From Purpureocillium takamizusanense (taxonomy: Eukaryota > Ascomycota > Sordariomycetes > Hypocreales > Ophiocordycipitaceae), in the NCBI RefSeq assembly GCF_022605165.1, contig NC_063075.1, forward strand, positions 2,046,001 through 2,110,000: DNA of 64,000 nt, given 5' to 3'. Every line of letters begins with the position of its first letter. The stretch's first letter is position 1. The notes under the pieces are model-generated. The model did no database searches. It saw only the letters and a list, made by a program, of their open reading frames with translations, and was not told the DNA's origin. Below are positions 34,081 through 46,392 of this stretch, piece after piece. The position numbers were made by a program, and so were the translations under genes.

Positions 34081-34485
34081 CGGGAAGGCTAGTGACCGTC
34101 TTTCGAGCTTGTCTTTGTGGCCCTCAGCGAAGGCACGCGCTCATGTTTACTTCGTAGAAGGAAGACGGCTGCCTTTTGGTCGTGGTTTGATCCAGAGCAA
34201 TTCAACTTTACCAGGATATTGCACCGCCATTTTACTTCTTTGTCTCTTCGACTCTTAGATTATTTAGCTATTACTACTTTTTTTATTGCATTCTGCGCCC
34301 TCTGTGGTGATTTCGGTGCCGTGTAAGTGGAAGGAGGACCTTTGTTACGTAAGCACCAATTCTCGGTGACGAAATGCCCAAGTTGCGACACCTTTGGGGC
34401 ACTCGTATTCCGCACTCTGCAAATATTCCAGTCCAAACAACGGCAGAAATAGTGTCGACAAGGCACCCTCGAGCACACACTCGCC
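34081..34485. other. Short intergenic region before ARP6
   Basis: 405 bp between the stop of the hydrolase gene and the ARP6 ATG, in the same orientation. The T-rich middle (34256-34290) is probably the upstream 3' untranslated region. No gene is seen. Confidence 0.5.
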
Positions 34486-35894
34486 ATGGCCGGCGGACGC
34501 AAGTCCAAGCCCCCCGCCCCTGCACGGCCTGCGACGACCCTCGTTCTCGACAATGGCGCCTACACGCTCAAAGCAGGGCTGGTGCGCGACGGCTCCCCCG
34601 GCGAGCCGCGCATCGTGCCCAACTGCATCGCGCGCGACCGGGCTCGCAAGATCTACGTCGCGTCGGACCTCGACAAGTGCCGCGACTTTGGCGAGATTCA
34701 GTTCCGGCGGCCCGTCGAGAAAGGCTTCATCGTCAATTGGGAGGCCCAGAAGGAGGTCTGGGATCACGAGCTGTTTGACGACAAGGCGCCCTTGAAGTGC
34801 GACCCCGCGGAGACGCGTCTGCTCCTCGCCGAACCGCCGAATGGCCTGCCGGCGCTGCAGACGAACTGCGATCAGGTCGTCTTTGAGGAATACGGCTTTG
34901 CGAGCTACTACAGAGGCGTTGGTGAGTGACCCGGGCGGCTGGACCTGGAGCGGCCTAGTGAAGCAAGCTCTGACGCCGGACAGGTCCCGCGTTCAACGCC
35001 TATCACGATGTGCAGTCGCTTTTCCGGACCCCTACAGACGTCGCTTCGGTCGCCGGTACACCTGCCGAAGTAATGCTCCTCGTCGATTCCGGCTACTCGC
35101 ACACGACCGTAACGCCCCTCCTCCGCGGCCAGCCACTCCACTCGGCCGTCCGCCGCCTTGACGTGGGTGGTAAATTGCTGACCAACTATCTCGCCCGACT
35201 CATCTCCCTACGGCACTTTGACGTGCGGAACGAGACGTACATTGTGAACGAGATGAAGGAGGCGGCGTGCTACGTCTCGGCAGACTTCAAGTCCGACCTC
35301 GAGCGGACCTGGAGGGGAACACGGGGGGGCCGTCGCGAGGACTACCTCACGGGCGCGGGCATCGTCAAGGATTACATCCTGCCGGACTTTCACTCCCGAG
35401 CCAAGGGCGAGCTGCGCGAGTACGACCCCGCGAGGCACTCCAAGGCGCGCAAGATGGCCGCCGCGGGCAGCCACGCCGACGAGGACATCCTCACGCTGCG
35501 CAACGAGCGCTTCGCCGTGCCGGAGCTCCTCTTCAACCCCTCCGACATGGGCATGCGCCAGCCCGGCCTCGCGGACCTGATATACCAGTCGCTGCAGGAG
35601 CTGCCCCTGGGCCTCTGGCCGGGCCTGCTCGCCAACATTGTCGTCGTGGGCGGCAACACCCTGTTCGACGGCTTCGTGCAGCGCCTGCAGCGCGAGGTCG
35701 TGCAGCGGTTCCCGGACGACTGCGTCGTGCGCGTGGCGAGGCCGACGGATCCCATCATCAGCACGTGGACGGGTGCCGCCAACATGGCCAACCACGCCAA
35801 CGTCGAGAAGCTGGTCGTGACGAAGCAGGAGTACGAGGAGCTGGGCGCCGCGATTGTCGCGCGCAAGTTCACCACCGGCATCAACGTCCCTTGA
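34486..35894 (+). CDS. ARP6: Actin-related protein 6 (SWR1 chromatin-remodelling complex)
   Basis: Two exons, 34486-34921 and 34984-35894, are joined over a 62-nt intron (GTGAGT...GGACAG, phase 1) and encode 448 aa, close to yeast Arp6 (438 aa). The actin fold is visible: an N-terminal nucleotide-binding strand (TLVLDNGAYTLKAGL), a second phosphate loop (MLLVDSGYSHTTVTPL), and the C-terminal nucleotide site (IVVVGGNTLFDGF) followed by DPIISTWTGAANMA. Arp6 is a nuclear subunit of SWR1, which exchanges H2A for H2A.Z. FEEYGFASYYRG at the exon junction and RHFDVRNETYIVNEMKE are typical of Arp6 rather than of actin or other Arps. The N-terminal start (ATGGCCGGC) has a good context. Confidence 0.93.
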
Positions 35895-37108
35895 TTACGG
35901 AGAGTCGAAGTTGCGAAACCACACTTGTCCTATAAATTACGCGCGGCGCAGGGCACATCCCGGTCAAGACGTGGCCCGACCCGTTGCGCTCTTAGGGGTT
36001 TCTCCTGGAGCTGGGGGGGGGGGCGGGGGGGCTTGTTTTGTCCTGTCGTCAACGGTCTGGGCACGTCCCCTCCCCCCCGAAACGCATTGTCCTCCGTTCG
36101 CACTACGCGGGGAGACGGGCTATAAATACTCCCAAACGACGGACCGCCGAGACCTGGCTCCCAGGTTGAAAGAAATGCAAATGCAAGACCTCGAGGTGAA
36201 GTAGCGCCGAGCCTCGCGCCAAGTCGGACGTCACTCGTACGCCGGGACAGCTACGGTTTCCAGACCGAGGACCAGTAGGCAGGGCATAGCATCAGCCTGG
36301 AGGTACGCCATGCAACGTCTGTGTGAGGGACTCGCGGCTCGTGGTGACGGATGGCGTGCACCATTCAACGGGTATGATGGGCAACGTGTGCGAGAGTGTT
36401 GGCGGCCACGTGGGTTGCGAGCAATCGACAACACAAGGTTATCTCTGTTGAACATACGACGACATGTCCCGTAAGACGATGCGAGAGCCATGTATACTGT
36501 ACGTTGGCAAGGGAATAAAAAGAGTGGTGTGTTTGTTTGTTAGCTAAGTGGTGTGTTGTCTTCCGACCTCCATCGTCAAACAAATGATACCCAACCATGT
36601 GAAGTGTGCCTGCACAGTAGCACGTAGTAGTGGTGAAAGATCGATCTCGCTCTGGTAATGCCATGCTCTGCCCGGCTCCCATCTTATCGCCTAAGCAATT
36701 TTTTCTGTGGCTTTCTGAACTTTCATACGATAATAAAACATCGCACGCTTGCTTTTCTTTCCGCGCCTTTCTTTCGGGGGGCCTCGTCTAGGGCTGACCC
36801 GTTGAGGGAACAATGCTCGTCGCCGAATCCGGATGTCATCTTTCGGTCATCCCAATCATCGACGGCTGTAATTTCGGTCTCCTGACGGGTTATAAAGGCG
36901 TCCATAGCCGGGTGTCACCCCCCATTCCGTCCTGTGAGGGTTACATTCATGCCGTGTGGCCAAGGTTGCCGGCATCAAATAGTAGTGTAGGACTACAGGC
37001 GGCCGAGACCGCGCCCGCGTGACATGCACCCTGCGCGAGAAGAGGTCAGCATTGCAATCGAATCCGTTTCCGCCGTCTTTTCGGCATGGGGAATAGCTTC
37101 TTTTTTCT
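35895..37108. other. Convergent intergenic region, no gene seen
   Basis: The stretch lies between the 3' ends of ARP6 (plus) and the F-box gene (minus). It contains G-rich runs near 36012-36030. Several short frames have no support. A minus frame at 36856-37100 looks like a continuation of the F-box gene's last exon, but is better explained as intron and 3' flank. Confidence 0.45.
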
Positions 37109-39066
37109 TTACGCGGAGGTTGACATACAGTCGCACTGCACACTCCGTTAGTAAGGAACATTGCGACGATGACCTGGGAGGCTTCAGGGGAACAAAGGTA
37201 GGGTAGACACTCACGTGCGTTGCCGAGGACCCTTCGTTGTGGATGATGCAGTACCCGGCGCAGCACTTTCTGCACACGCGCTGGGTCTGATCGATGCAAG
37301 AATCGCACTGCCGAGTAGACGTCAGCACACCCAGAATCGACATGACCAAGTGGCCCACACGTCAGTGGCTTACGTTGTTGCCGCATTCCCAGCAGCTCTT
37401 TGCGATGCGAGTCTACACGACCGGTGTTGTCAGCAAACCTTGTCTTGCAGACGTAGAAATGTACCAGAGCTACGAATTTCCGGTGAAGCGAAGCGAATAG
37501 AGGGCAAGAAAAAAAAAGATTGAGCCGGTTTGCGCATACAAATTGGAGAAGGCTTGCTCGAGACACGGACGATGAAAGAAGCCCATGCCATCTGCTACAC
37601 CTTGTGCCCCCTAGTGCTTCACGCTGCCGGCTCGCTCCCGGTGAGACACTGGTGACAGTGGTGATGTCGTACCTTGATCTTGGGGCTCGCGGTGATGGCA
37701 ATCGTCTGCAGGCTCTCGGACACACTCACGGCAGCGTCATCATCCTCACCGTCTTCGGGCTCCACGACGACAATGTTGCTGACCTCCGGCCCCGACGTCG
37801 CATACTGCCCAGGAAGTTGATAGCAATCTTCGCACCACCATTTGTGGCAGCCGGCGCAGTAACGCTCGCGGAGGCAGTCCATGCACCGGGCAACGAAGCT
37901 GAGCTCCTCGTGGTGTGCGTCGTCTGAGCCCCGGTGCGGGTGAGGAGAGGTCGCGGCGCGAATAGAAGATGAGAGCAGCGGCGGCGGCGCGAGCAATGGG
38001 AGACTCATCGGCTGGCTCGTCTGCGGCCGGCGCAGACCCTCGGGCGCCTGACCGCAGCTCTCGCACCCGGACACTGCGAAGGTGGCGATCTCTGGCTCGT
38101 TGGGATCGATGCGAAGGGGAGCCGTCGTCTTGCCGAAGACTGGTGAGTTGTGATGGCGAGGGCCGTGGCACAAGACGGCATCGAACGCGATGAGTCCCTC
38201 ACAAGCGACCAAGCAATTGACCCATTCGTTCGAAATTGGGCGTGAGATGAGACGCCCCTTTTTTGACCACCAGGCATCACCCCCGTGACGAAGCGCGCTT
38301 GTCAATGCCAGCTGGCTCTTATGGTTCCACCCTGCACTAATGGCCGAACCATGAGAATGACCGTCGTGCGATCGCTGTTCGGGGGCGGTTGAACCAGAGG
38401 GCGAATCATCGGTCAGGGCCGAGTCCTTGGAGCCGAACACGTACAGAGCCTTGAGGCGCGGCGTGTTATCAGGGCGGGTGGTACGGCATGCGTACTGCAG
38501 CGCGCCACGCAGCTTTCCGTGATTCAGGTGCTTGACATCACGAATGGACAGGATGCGCACGCTGAAAGCTGGGTCATTAATGATATCGTAGCACAATTCC
38601 GACGTGACGGAGAGGCCGTCGAGGATCAGGGTCTGCACATCCTGCAAGATATCGCGTCGCTTGAGGGTCGAGAAGACTCCTCTCAGCGGGCCAGAGTAAA
38701 AACTGAGTTGGTCAGCCCAACTGAATCCGGTTCAGGAACATTTGTTGTGCCTTACTCATCTTCGGTCAGATACTCATCAAGCTGCACATTGCGCCAAACC
38801 TGGCCGCCGTGGTCGATCTCGTCAATGTCGAATTGGGCGGTCTTGACTCGTGTGAGATCGAGGTGTCTGAAGACGCCCGGAGTCTGGTTGATCAAAGCCC
38901 GGAAGGATCGGTCGGTTGCTGCGAGGTTCAAAATGCTGGAGGCGGGAAGATGGGGAACAGTATTGCGGAGGATGAGAGAGTTGTGGAAGATGTCGAAGAG
39001 GTTCAAGGATGATGATGCTATCTCGGGCTCTTCACGCGTTTGACTGTCGACGGTAGCTTGGCTCAT
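37109..39066 (-). CDS. F-box protein with C-terminal Cys-rich zinc-binding region
   Basis: Five exons on the minus strand: 39066-38756, 38702-37673, 37412-37374 (39 nt), 37307-37215 and 37135-37109 (27 nt). Together they give 1,500 nt in frame, 499 aa. The start MSQATVDS has an ATG at 39066. Residues about 22-65 are F-box-like (LRNTVPHLPASSILNLAATDR), followed by a leucine-rich segment (DVQTLILDGLSV, VRILSIRDVKHLN). From residue 377 comes a Cys/His cluster (CMDCLRERYCAGCHKWWCEDC). It continues over three small exons (CWECGNN, then CDSC...CRKCCAGYC..HNEGS, then CDC) and ends in MSTSA. F-box proteins present substrates to SCF ubiquitin ligases; the Cys-rich part probably binds zinc. The intron at 37672-37413 is long (260 nt) and might hide another small exon. 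Confidence 0.75.
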
Positions 39067-41387
39067 GTCAGGCTGCCAGGGACCACGCAGAGAAAAGTAG
39101 ACTTTGAAATGAAAGACCAAAAGCCGTGAATCATGCGCTAATGAGACTGATCGATTGTACGTCGGGAATTTTGTCTGCTGTTCACAATATGGCGTGAGGC
39201 GTCGCTACAAATGCACTTGGTGAGAGTCAGCCAACACTGTCGCTCTTGGGGATGTCGCTGTATATGCACATGAAGTAACGAAAATGGTAAAATGCGAGCC
39301 AGGGGTACGACGCTGAGGATCAATGGGGCTTAAAGAAGACGGGAGCGCGTGCCAGATTGGTCCCAGATTGTGTCCCAGATCTATTATTGCGCGGATGCCG
39401 GGGTGTGCGTCACAGCGGAATAAGGTGCTCGACAAGCAATTAAGCTTAAGGTGCAGCCTGGAAAAGCGCACGTACCGCCGACCGTAATCGTCCAGAGACT
39501 GCGCGTTTGATGGCTCTGTGAGACACGGTTCAAATTGCATTCCGCCGCTCAAACGCGGCTGGGAAAGGCACAGGCCATTCGCTGAAACAGAAGCTGGGGT
39601 GGGATTGGGTAGCTCTGCGGATGGTTACGTCCTGGGGTCGAGACGTCCGTGTGTCGTTGATGATGATGACGAAGCTCTCTTGGCCGTGGCCTGTACAGGG
39701 TTGCAGTGGAGATGGCTTGGGCAGCTGTGTGTCTCTGGATATGACTGAAGCCAAGAACGAAAGGGGGGAACAGGAGAGACGTATTGTGGGCGGCCGGCGA
39801 GTTATCAACAGTCGTGCTTGTTGAGCTCCGTTCTACTGGGTACGGAGCGGTCCACGCCTTTGTCTCAGTGCTATGCGGGCAGGCCGTCCGTCCGCTCCGG
39901 GCCTCCTCCCAGCGGCAAGGCATCGAGCGAGGGTAGCCAAGCAAGGTGAGTGTGGTGGGCCAAGTCAGGTCAGGCCAGTCAGGCAAGGCCGCACGACTAT
40001 GCAAGTGCGAACCAGGCTGGCCGGAATCTCTGTATCTTGCTTTGCAGCTGCTTGTGGGTGGTGGGCGTCGAGGCTTATCGGTCCACTCGGCCGCTGGGAG
40101 GGTGCCATGACAGCATGCAGTCAGTCGCGACCTTTTCGTCCAGTGCCAGAGGCGGTCAACCTGAGCCCTTCCCTCGTTGACTCTGGCCGTTGAGTGACTG
40201 AGGCGCCACTGAGTGTTTGGGGGGGAGGGTCCCCGCAACGAATGGGCAGTCTAGACGTAATGCGTTTATGTAGCGGTTGGTGTGTGTTGGAATCGCCGCC
40301 AGATTTCACTAACAAGGCCTACCACCAGATCTCCCTCACCTTGCAGGCCCCGGTGCGGCTGCGACTGCTACCTTACATTTGCCTCGCCGGCCAGGCTCAC
40401 CTTGCTGGGATGCCAGGATGGGGGTCAGGGTCCTAGCACTGGACTCCCAGGCGCGCCAGTGGTCGCGTTGCCTCAGCTGACCCGCTGGCGACCAGCTGGC
40501 ACGATGATCAGTCCATCCTCTTGGGGGGTTATTCCCAGGTGCCTGACCAGCAGGGACCCCAGGATGACCAGACACATCTGTCGTTTCCCGTGCATGACGG
40601 GACATGTCGCGCGAATGCATGGCGTCGCCGTTAGCGAGCGAGGCGGCAGGGATGGTACACACTGGATTCGTCTTGCTGTCCACCGTGGTCTCGGCCGTTC
40701 GTCGGGCAAGGGACCCGAGGATGAAGCCATCAACCCTGCCGGACAGCCGTCATTGCATTGGTTGCAGGTGGAGTTCATCAACTCCGGGGCCGGCCCGAGC
40801 ATGGAGGGGCGCCGCAGGCAGGGGTTTGCTGCGTCCATCGTCGGGTTAGTTTCGGGGAGATGTTGCTGCGTACTTTTAGTGCGGCGGAGGAGCTGCGGCG
40901 CCGCGGCGCGTTGTTGCTTCACCATAAAGATCTGGTCGTACCTTGTACCAGCACTCTTTGTTCAAACACCAAGGACGGAGCGATCATCTTCATAGAACTG
41001 AGAACTCGGGAGATTGTATTTGACAGAGTCAAATTTCTGGCTCATCATTGCATAGTCATTGTAGCAACGTGACAGACTTGTCTTGTGCTCTGCGCGGAAG
41101 GAGCGACCGCACGTGACCGTAGAAGCATCAATGCCTCGTGATGGAACATGGCGGAATCTCGCTGACTGATCACCAAGGAGACGTCTGGGCGCATCCAGTT
41201 TCTTTGCTTGGAGGCATGGATCTGCGTCAGCTCTCTATCAATCAAGCTCACTCTTCTTGTTTCTCTTTCTCTGAACATGGATGACTACTCGTCTGTCGTG
41301 ATCTTCAGCCGTTTTTCGCGATAGCGTTTTAGGATTCCGCGTTGTGCCCGTTTATCTGGCCGCAGGCAACGTCTCCGCCTCGTCGTC
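39067..41387. other. Divergent intergenic region, no gene seen
   Basis: 2.3 kb between the divergent starts of the F-box gene and the Ufd1-AZUL gene. It has many overlapping short frames, none with domain or splice support. It probably contains both promoters and leaders. Confidence 0.45.
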
Positions 41388-43655
41388 ATGGACGAAACTC
41401 TAGAGCTCCGCTGGTCGAGCACGTACTCCGTCGTGTCTCCAGACTCAATCGGCATCAAGAACCTTTCTGGCGACAAGATCATACTTCCTCAATCCGCCCT
41501 CGAGCAGCTTCTTGCAGCTGCATCGCCGCGACGGTCAGCCGGAGCGACCTTTACCTCGAACGATCCCTTCAATCCATATAGCGTCGGCTTTGTGGCCGGC
41601 CGAAGCCAAGATGAAAGCAGCCAACAGCTTCCGCACCCGCTCACGTTTCGACTGGTCAACCCGAAAAATAACAACACTGTCTTTGCGGGCATTCGCGAAT
41701 TTTCTGCTCCCGAGGGGACGTTATGCCTAAGTCCATTCCTGGTCGAAATGCTGGGGATCGAAGAGACACAGCTAGCATCTGCGAAGGATGCGGATGCTCA
41801 ACACGCTGTGGATCCAATAGCTGAAGACATAGCTTCTGAATCTCCTCGCATCGAAGTCCGCGCCAAGCAGCTACCGAAAGGCACGTACGTGCGATTACGA
41901 CCCCTCGAAGCGGGCTACAATCCAGATGACTGGAAGTCTCTCCTCGAACGACATCTCCGAGAGAATTTTACGTGTCTGACCAAGAATACCGTGCTATCGG
42001 TTCATGGTGTTCGAGGCGAGACGTTCAATTTTTTGGTAGATAAATTTGCGCCAGAGGGTGACGCAGTCTGCGTCGTGGACACAGACCTGGAAGTTGATAT
42101 TGAAGCACTCAATGAGGAACAGGCACGGGAGACTATGCGCCAGATTATGACGAAGAATCAATCCGCGACCACGAGCGGTAGCTCCCCTGGCGGCGAGCTT
42201 AACATCTGGAAAGACATGCAGGGTCAGGTTTCGCCCGGGGATTACGTTGATTACGTCTTGCCGTCCTGGGATCGCGCACAACCATTGACCATCGTACTTG
42301 GCGACGTTGGAAGCGAGGACATGCTCGATCTGTTCGTCACGCCAAAGTCGTCTCAGCAACGGGCGTTGCCACGGGCCTCAACTCATGTCTTCGGGAACTT
42401 CGACCCCCCTGAACAAGGACGCAAAACTATCTCAATCTCACCATCTAATGTGGAAATGCAAGGAGCCGAGTCGATCCTTGTGTCGGTACACGCGTATCAT
42501 GCGCCGAGCGAGACGCACGAACCATCGTCCTATACAATCCGAGCTATGGTCGGCGATGCTGACAACGACGACACTACCGACGCCATGGATGGCATACAGG
42601 AGCACAATAAGGATGAGGAACAGTGCAAGAACTGCTTGCAATGGGTACCAAAGCGGACCATGATGCTCCACGAGAGCTTCTGCAGGAGGAATAACATACT
42701 CTGCCCGAACTGCAAGTCTGTCTTCAAGAAAGATTCGACCGAATGGGAAGCACACTGGCACTGCCCGCACGACAGGGCTTACGGAAATTCGGCAGCGAGC
42801 AAGGCGAAGCATGACGAAGACTACCACGCGGATCGGCAATGCCCTTCGTGCGCCTTCTCGACAAACTCTCTTGCAGACCTTGCTCGGCATCGGACATCAG
42901 TCTGTCCAGGCAAGCTGATTCTGTGTCGCTTTTGCCACCTCGAAGTGCCACAGGAAGGTGATCCTTTCAATCCATCTCCAGAAGTTGCCTTGTCCGGCAT
43001 GACGGCGCATGAATTAGCAGACGGGGCCCGAACGACAGAATGCCACCTCTGCGATAAAATCGTTCGATTGCGAGACATGGAGACTCATCTCAAACACCAT
43101 GAATTGGATAAGGTCAGCCGTTCAAAGCCACAGATCTGTCGTAACGTCAATTGCGGCAGAACATTGCATGGCGTTGGACCGAAAGGACAAGTCGGGGCCA
43201 ACACGGCCCAAGGACAAGGGCCCGGGAACGATATGGGCCTTTGCTCGCTCTGCTTCGGCCCGCTATATGTGAGCATGCATGATCCTGAAGGAAAGGCGCT
43301 GCGTCGGCGGATAGAAAGGCGGTATCTTCAACAGATGATGAGCGGTTGCGGGAAGTCGCATTGTGCCAATGAATGGTGCAAGACGGGCCGCGCCAACATG
43401 GGCCTGGACCCCAAAGGGTCCTCTGCCCAAGCCGCCCTGCCACTTGTCAAACCACTGCTTGAGAAGATTCCGAACCCCGCAGAGCCGGCGTACTTCTGCG
43501 TCGATGATGCGAACCAGAGGCGGAGGAAGCTGGCAGAGATGGTTGCTGCAGAGAACGTGTGGGAACTCGAGTGGTGCGTGGCGGCGGCCGAGGCAGAAAG
43601 GGGTAATCTGGACAAGGTGAGGGAATGGCTGCAGGCGTGGGCACCAAAGCGCTAG
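41388..43655 (+). CDS. Ufd1-domain protein with TRAF-like zinc fingers and C-terminal AZUL domain
   Basis: An intronless gene of 755 codons, ATG in GTCATGGAC. The N-terminal part (residues 1 to about 240) has the Ufd1 layout: LELRWSSTYSV, GDKIILPQSALEQLL, LTFRLVN, APEGTLCLSPFLVEMLGIEE and a second half with LPKGTYVRLRPLE. Ufd1 works with Npl4 and Cdc48/p97 in ubiquitin-dependent extraction. From Cys413 there is a run of TRAF-type zinc fingers (CKNCLQWVP..MMLHESFC, CPNCKSVF, CPSC, CRFC, CHLC..H..H). From Cys654 there is an AZUL-like finger (SGCGKSHCANEWCKTGRAN), the fold at the N-terminus of UBE3A-type ligases that can bind the proteasome. This is longer than a classical Ufd1 (about 360 aa), so it is a separate paralogue rather than the Cdc48 cofactor itself. 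A role in ubiquitin handling is inferred from the domains. Confidence 0.85.
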   Translation: MDETLELRWSSTYSVVSPDSIGIKNLSGDKIILPQSALEQLLAAASPRRSAGATFTSNDPFNPYSVGFVAGRSQDESSQQLPHPLTFRLVNPKNNNTVFAGIREFSAPEGTLCLSPFLVEMLGIEETQLASAKDADAQHAVDPIAEDIASESPRIEVRAKQLPKGTYVRLRPLEAGYNPDDWKSLLERHLRENFTCLTKNTVLSVHGVRGETFNFLVDKFAPEGDAVCVVDTDLEVDIEALNEEQARETMRQIMTKNQSATTSGSSPGGELNIWKDMQGQVSPGDYVDYVLPSWDRAQPLTIVLGDVGSEDMLDLFVTPKSSQQRALPRASTHVFGNFDPPEQGRKTISISPSNVEMQGAESILVSVHAYHAPSETHEPSSYTIRAMVGDADNDDTTDAMDGIQEHNKDEEQCKNCLQWVPKRTMMLHESFCRRNNILCPNCKSVFKKDSTEWEAHWHCPHDRAYGNSAASKAKHDEDYHADRQCPSCAFSTNSLADLARHRTSVCPGKLILCRFCHLEVPQEGDPFNPSPEVALSGMTAHELADGARTTECHLCDKIVRLRDMETHLKHHELDKVSRSKPQICRNVNCGRTLHGVGPKGQVGANTAQGQGPGNDMGLCSLCFGPLYVSMHDPEGKALRRRIERRYLQQMMSGCGKSHCANEWCKTGRANMGLDPKGSSAQAALPLVKPLLEKIPNPAEPAYFCVDDANQRRRKLAEMVAAENVWELEWCVAAAEAERGNLDKVREWLQAWAPKR

Positions 43656-46392
43656 ATCTTTCAAGAAGCATACAATGGGCGGAGTTGGCATTGAACAGCA
43701 TATACTAAAGATACCCAGGAAAGGCATAGGCAACGCATTTGAGGCCGAACTATGAAATACATGTTTCGAAATTACGTGCGATGAGGAAAATGACCGTAAA
43801 CGATATGATTGTCATGTGGTTAAATTCGGATGTCCCATCATCTACGAGGACATACGCCACAGGGTGTTTAACGATGTCCGGATTGTGTCTGGACAGTCTC
43901 CGATTTCACTAATCAATAACTGACTGTGCGCGTTCTGCGCCTGGTGAGTACTACATGTAAAGCGTAGGTGAACACGTTGGGCGGCGGGGCCAATCTAAGA
44001 AGGTCTCCTGGACTTAAAGCCCGCGGCATTCGTGCACAGCTCCAGCTCAAGGCGATTGATGTCTTGGCGATGCCGAGCCCGGCACCGCTGCTGCCATATT
44101 TAGTGCACGCGTCAGTGCAACAACACTGGGGCTTTTCGATGATGACGGAGAGGGTGGCACAGCGCACAGGACGTTGCGTGTCCCTGGGTGCACACAGGTC
44201 GACGCGCAAGCTTTGTCGCCCCCGTGGCGTGGTAGTAGCTGCACGGTGCGAGCTTCCAGCTGCAAGGATGAAGCTCGAGACAGACAGGCAGTGCGCAGTA
44301 GGTACGTACTACGTAGTACTTGGTGCGCCCTAGGTATCCGACTGCAAATAGTAAGTAGGGAAGCCCCTCAGCGCTGGCCCATTTGTGGTGCTGGATGGAT
44401 GGCACTTGGGGGACATGCCAGATGGATGAGAGGTAGCTGCTGGGTGGCCGATATTTACTTCGTAGGGGGGCCCACGGAGCGTCCGGATGGCTCGGGACAG
44501 GGCAACGTCGGCCGGCTGTGGCTCGCCACGCGGTCAGGGAAGCGGGAGGGACACGGACAGACTGAGGCGTGGACTACGAAACATACCTACCTGGACATGT
44601 ACCTATGCAATGATGTTCGGCGGGTTGCCAAGCCAGAGAGAGCATTGTCGTGCAGTGGTCCTTGGTGAGTCTGCTGCGTCCATGCATGCCCAATTGCCTA
44701 CCTCGACGCCACATCGAGCACGACGCAGCAGGCAATCTACATGCAGTAGTAGTATGGATCTCTCGTCAGTCCAGGGATTTTGTCTGGGGGACCTCAGCAG
44801 CGCGGGGCGTGATGAGCTCATGACCGCAGTGGAGACTCCAACCCTTGTCCCAATGCTGCTTCGCTCCCATCTGCCCCCTCATTGCCTCCACTTGTGCTGC
44901 TGGCAAACAGCTCCTCGCCAGGAGCGAGTGCTTGGGTACTCGGTACCTAGGCTACGTGTACTAGGCGGGGGTATCGTCCAAGATATGGCAGCATCCGTTG
45001 CGTTGGGCGGACGCAAAGAGCTACGTACTTCATACAGACCGCCGGGATGCGCCATCAGACAAACATACGAACAGACAAACCTGCGACGTAGGGCCGATAA
45101 GATGAGTTCGAGACTCGGACGCCCCTGCGGCAGAAGACAGGCAATTTTCCCGCTGGCGTTGTAGCCTTTTTAGCGGATTCTTTGTGCCCTCGACACGCTT
45201 TCAGACTTGCCGGATTCGTGCGGCTTGCTGAGGTGGGCGTCAGGTAGCGTCTCGTAACTGCTAAACTTGTTGGGGGGGTTTGGAAAAGCAGCCTCCTCAC
45301 TCACCTCTCTTGACGGTTCTGGAGCGGCCTGTTGCATCTGATACTGCCGTCTGTGACCACCTGGATTCGGTCGGTCCCGCGGGAGGTACTTTGACGATAC
45401 ATGGTTCGCCGTAGCGGACTGCACCCAAGACGCGGTACCGAGCCCCGCCGCCCGCGGTCCCCGTGCATACGAGGGAGCGCTGTACCTCGTACCTCCAGCA
45501 GCGGCGACGACGACGACGCCATCCGCCTTGGCCGTCCCACCTTCCGGCCAACCGCCAGTACCTCAAGCGCCTCGGTGCCAACGACGGCGAAGACGACGAC
45601 GACTTTCTCCTCCGCCACGCCGTGACCTCCTTCGTCCCTGAGCCCGCCCGCGTCCTGTCTCTTCATTGCGCCCCGCGAAAAAGGCATTACAAGGTTTCTG
45701 CAGCTCAGGTCGCGTGGAGTCGTCCCGACAGACTTTTGTGCACCACGCCCGGCCATCGACTTTAGCACGCGCTCTATACCTTGGTCTCACCAGTGCTCAC
45801 CCGACCTGCTCCACCTCCCACCCTCCTCCTCCTCCTCCTCCCCCACGGCGGCCGCCTTTCGTTGTTTCATCGCTCCGTTGCCGAGTAGGCCGCTTTTGTT
45901 TCTTTCTCCCGTCATCAGCCCGCAACATCGACCGACCGACGACGGCCTCACTCGCCATCTCTACGACGACGCTCCCCCCAGCAGTTCTTCCAGAGCCGCC
46001 CCCGCCCGCACCGACATGAACCTGCTGACGGTGCCCGCAATCTGACGCCTTTCTGTCGGACGCTGCGTCTCGCCGGGGCGTGTAGACTGACGCCCGCGTG
46101 CTCGGCTTGTACGCGCATACGCCCACCGACTTCCCGAGCACACCGACCCCTTGTACGACAGCCTCGTTTGCTCTAGTCCGCGCCAGCTATCTTGTTTGCT
46201 AGGACCGAGTGCACCATCCCGCTTGCTGGTGCTTTGCCTTTCTTTTAGGCCTGCTGCTCCGAGCCCTTCTCCTCACAACTGGGCCGATAGACTCAGGGTT
46301 GTGGCCTTGACCGTCGCGGCCACCACTTGCCTCTGTCGTCAACTGCTACGATTCCGCTCGATCCGATTATATTGCAACTCAGGTTCTTTATC
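43656..46392. other. Intergenic region, no gene seen
   Basis: 2.7 kb between the Ufd1-AZUL and Sip5-like genes. The left part holds a 14-bp perfect palindrome, GTACTACGTAGTAC (44306-44319), and related TACGTA/TACCTAGG motifs. The right 700 bp are C/T-rich, with CTC triplets near 45826-45842, and probably form the promoter and long leader of the Sip5 gene. Confidence 0.45.

Noticed and set aside
36856..37725. 289-codon minus-strand frame through the F-box gene's 3' part
   Set aside because: It reads across introns with clear GT...AG borders. The spliced model keeps the Cys pairs in register, which this frame does not.
39549..40238. 229-codon minus-strand frame between divergent genes
   Set aside because: Thr/Ser/Pro/His-rich, no domain; lies in promoter-like sequence.
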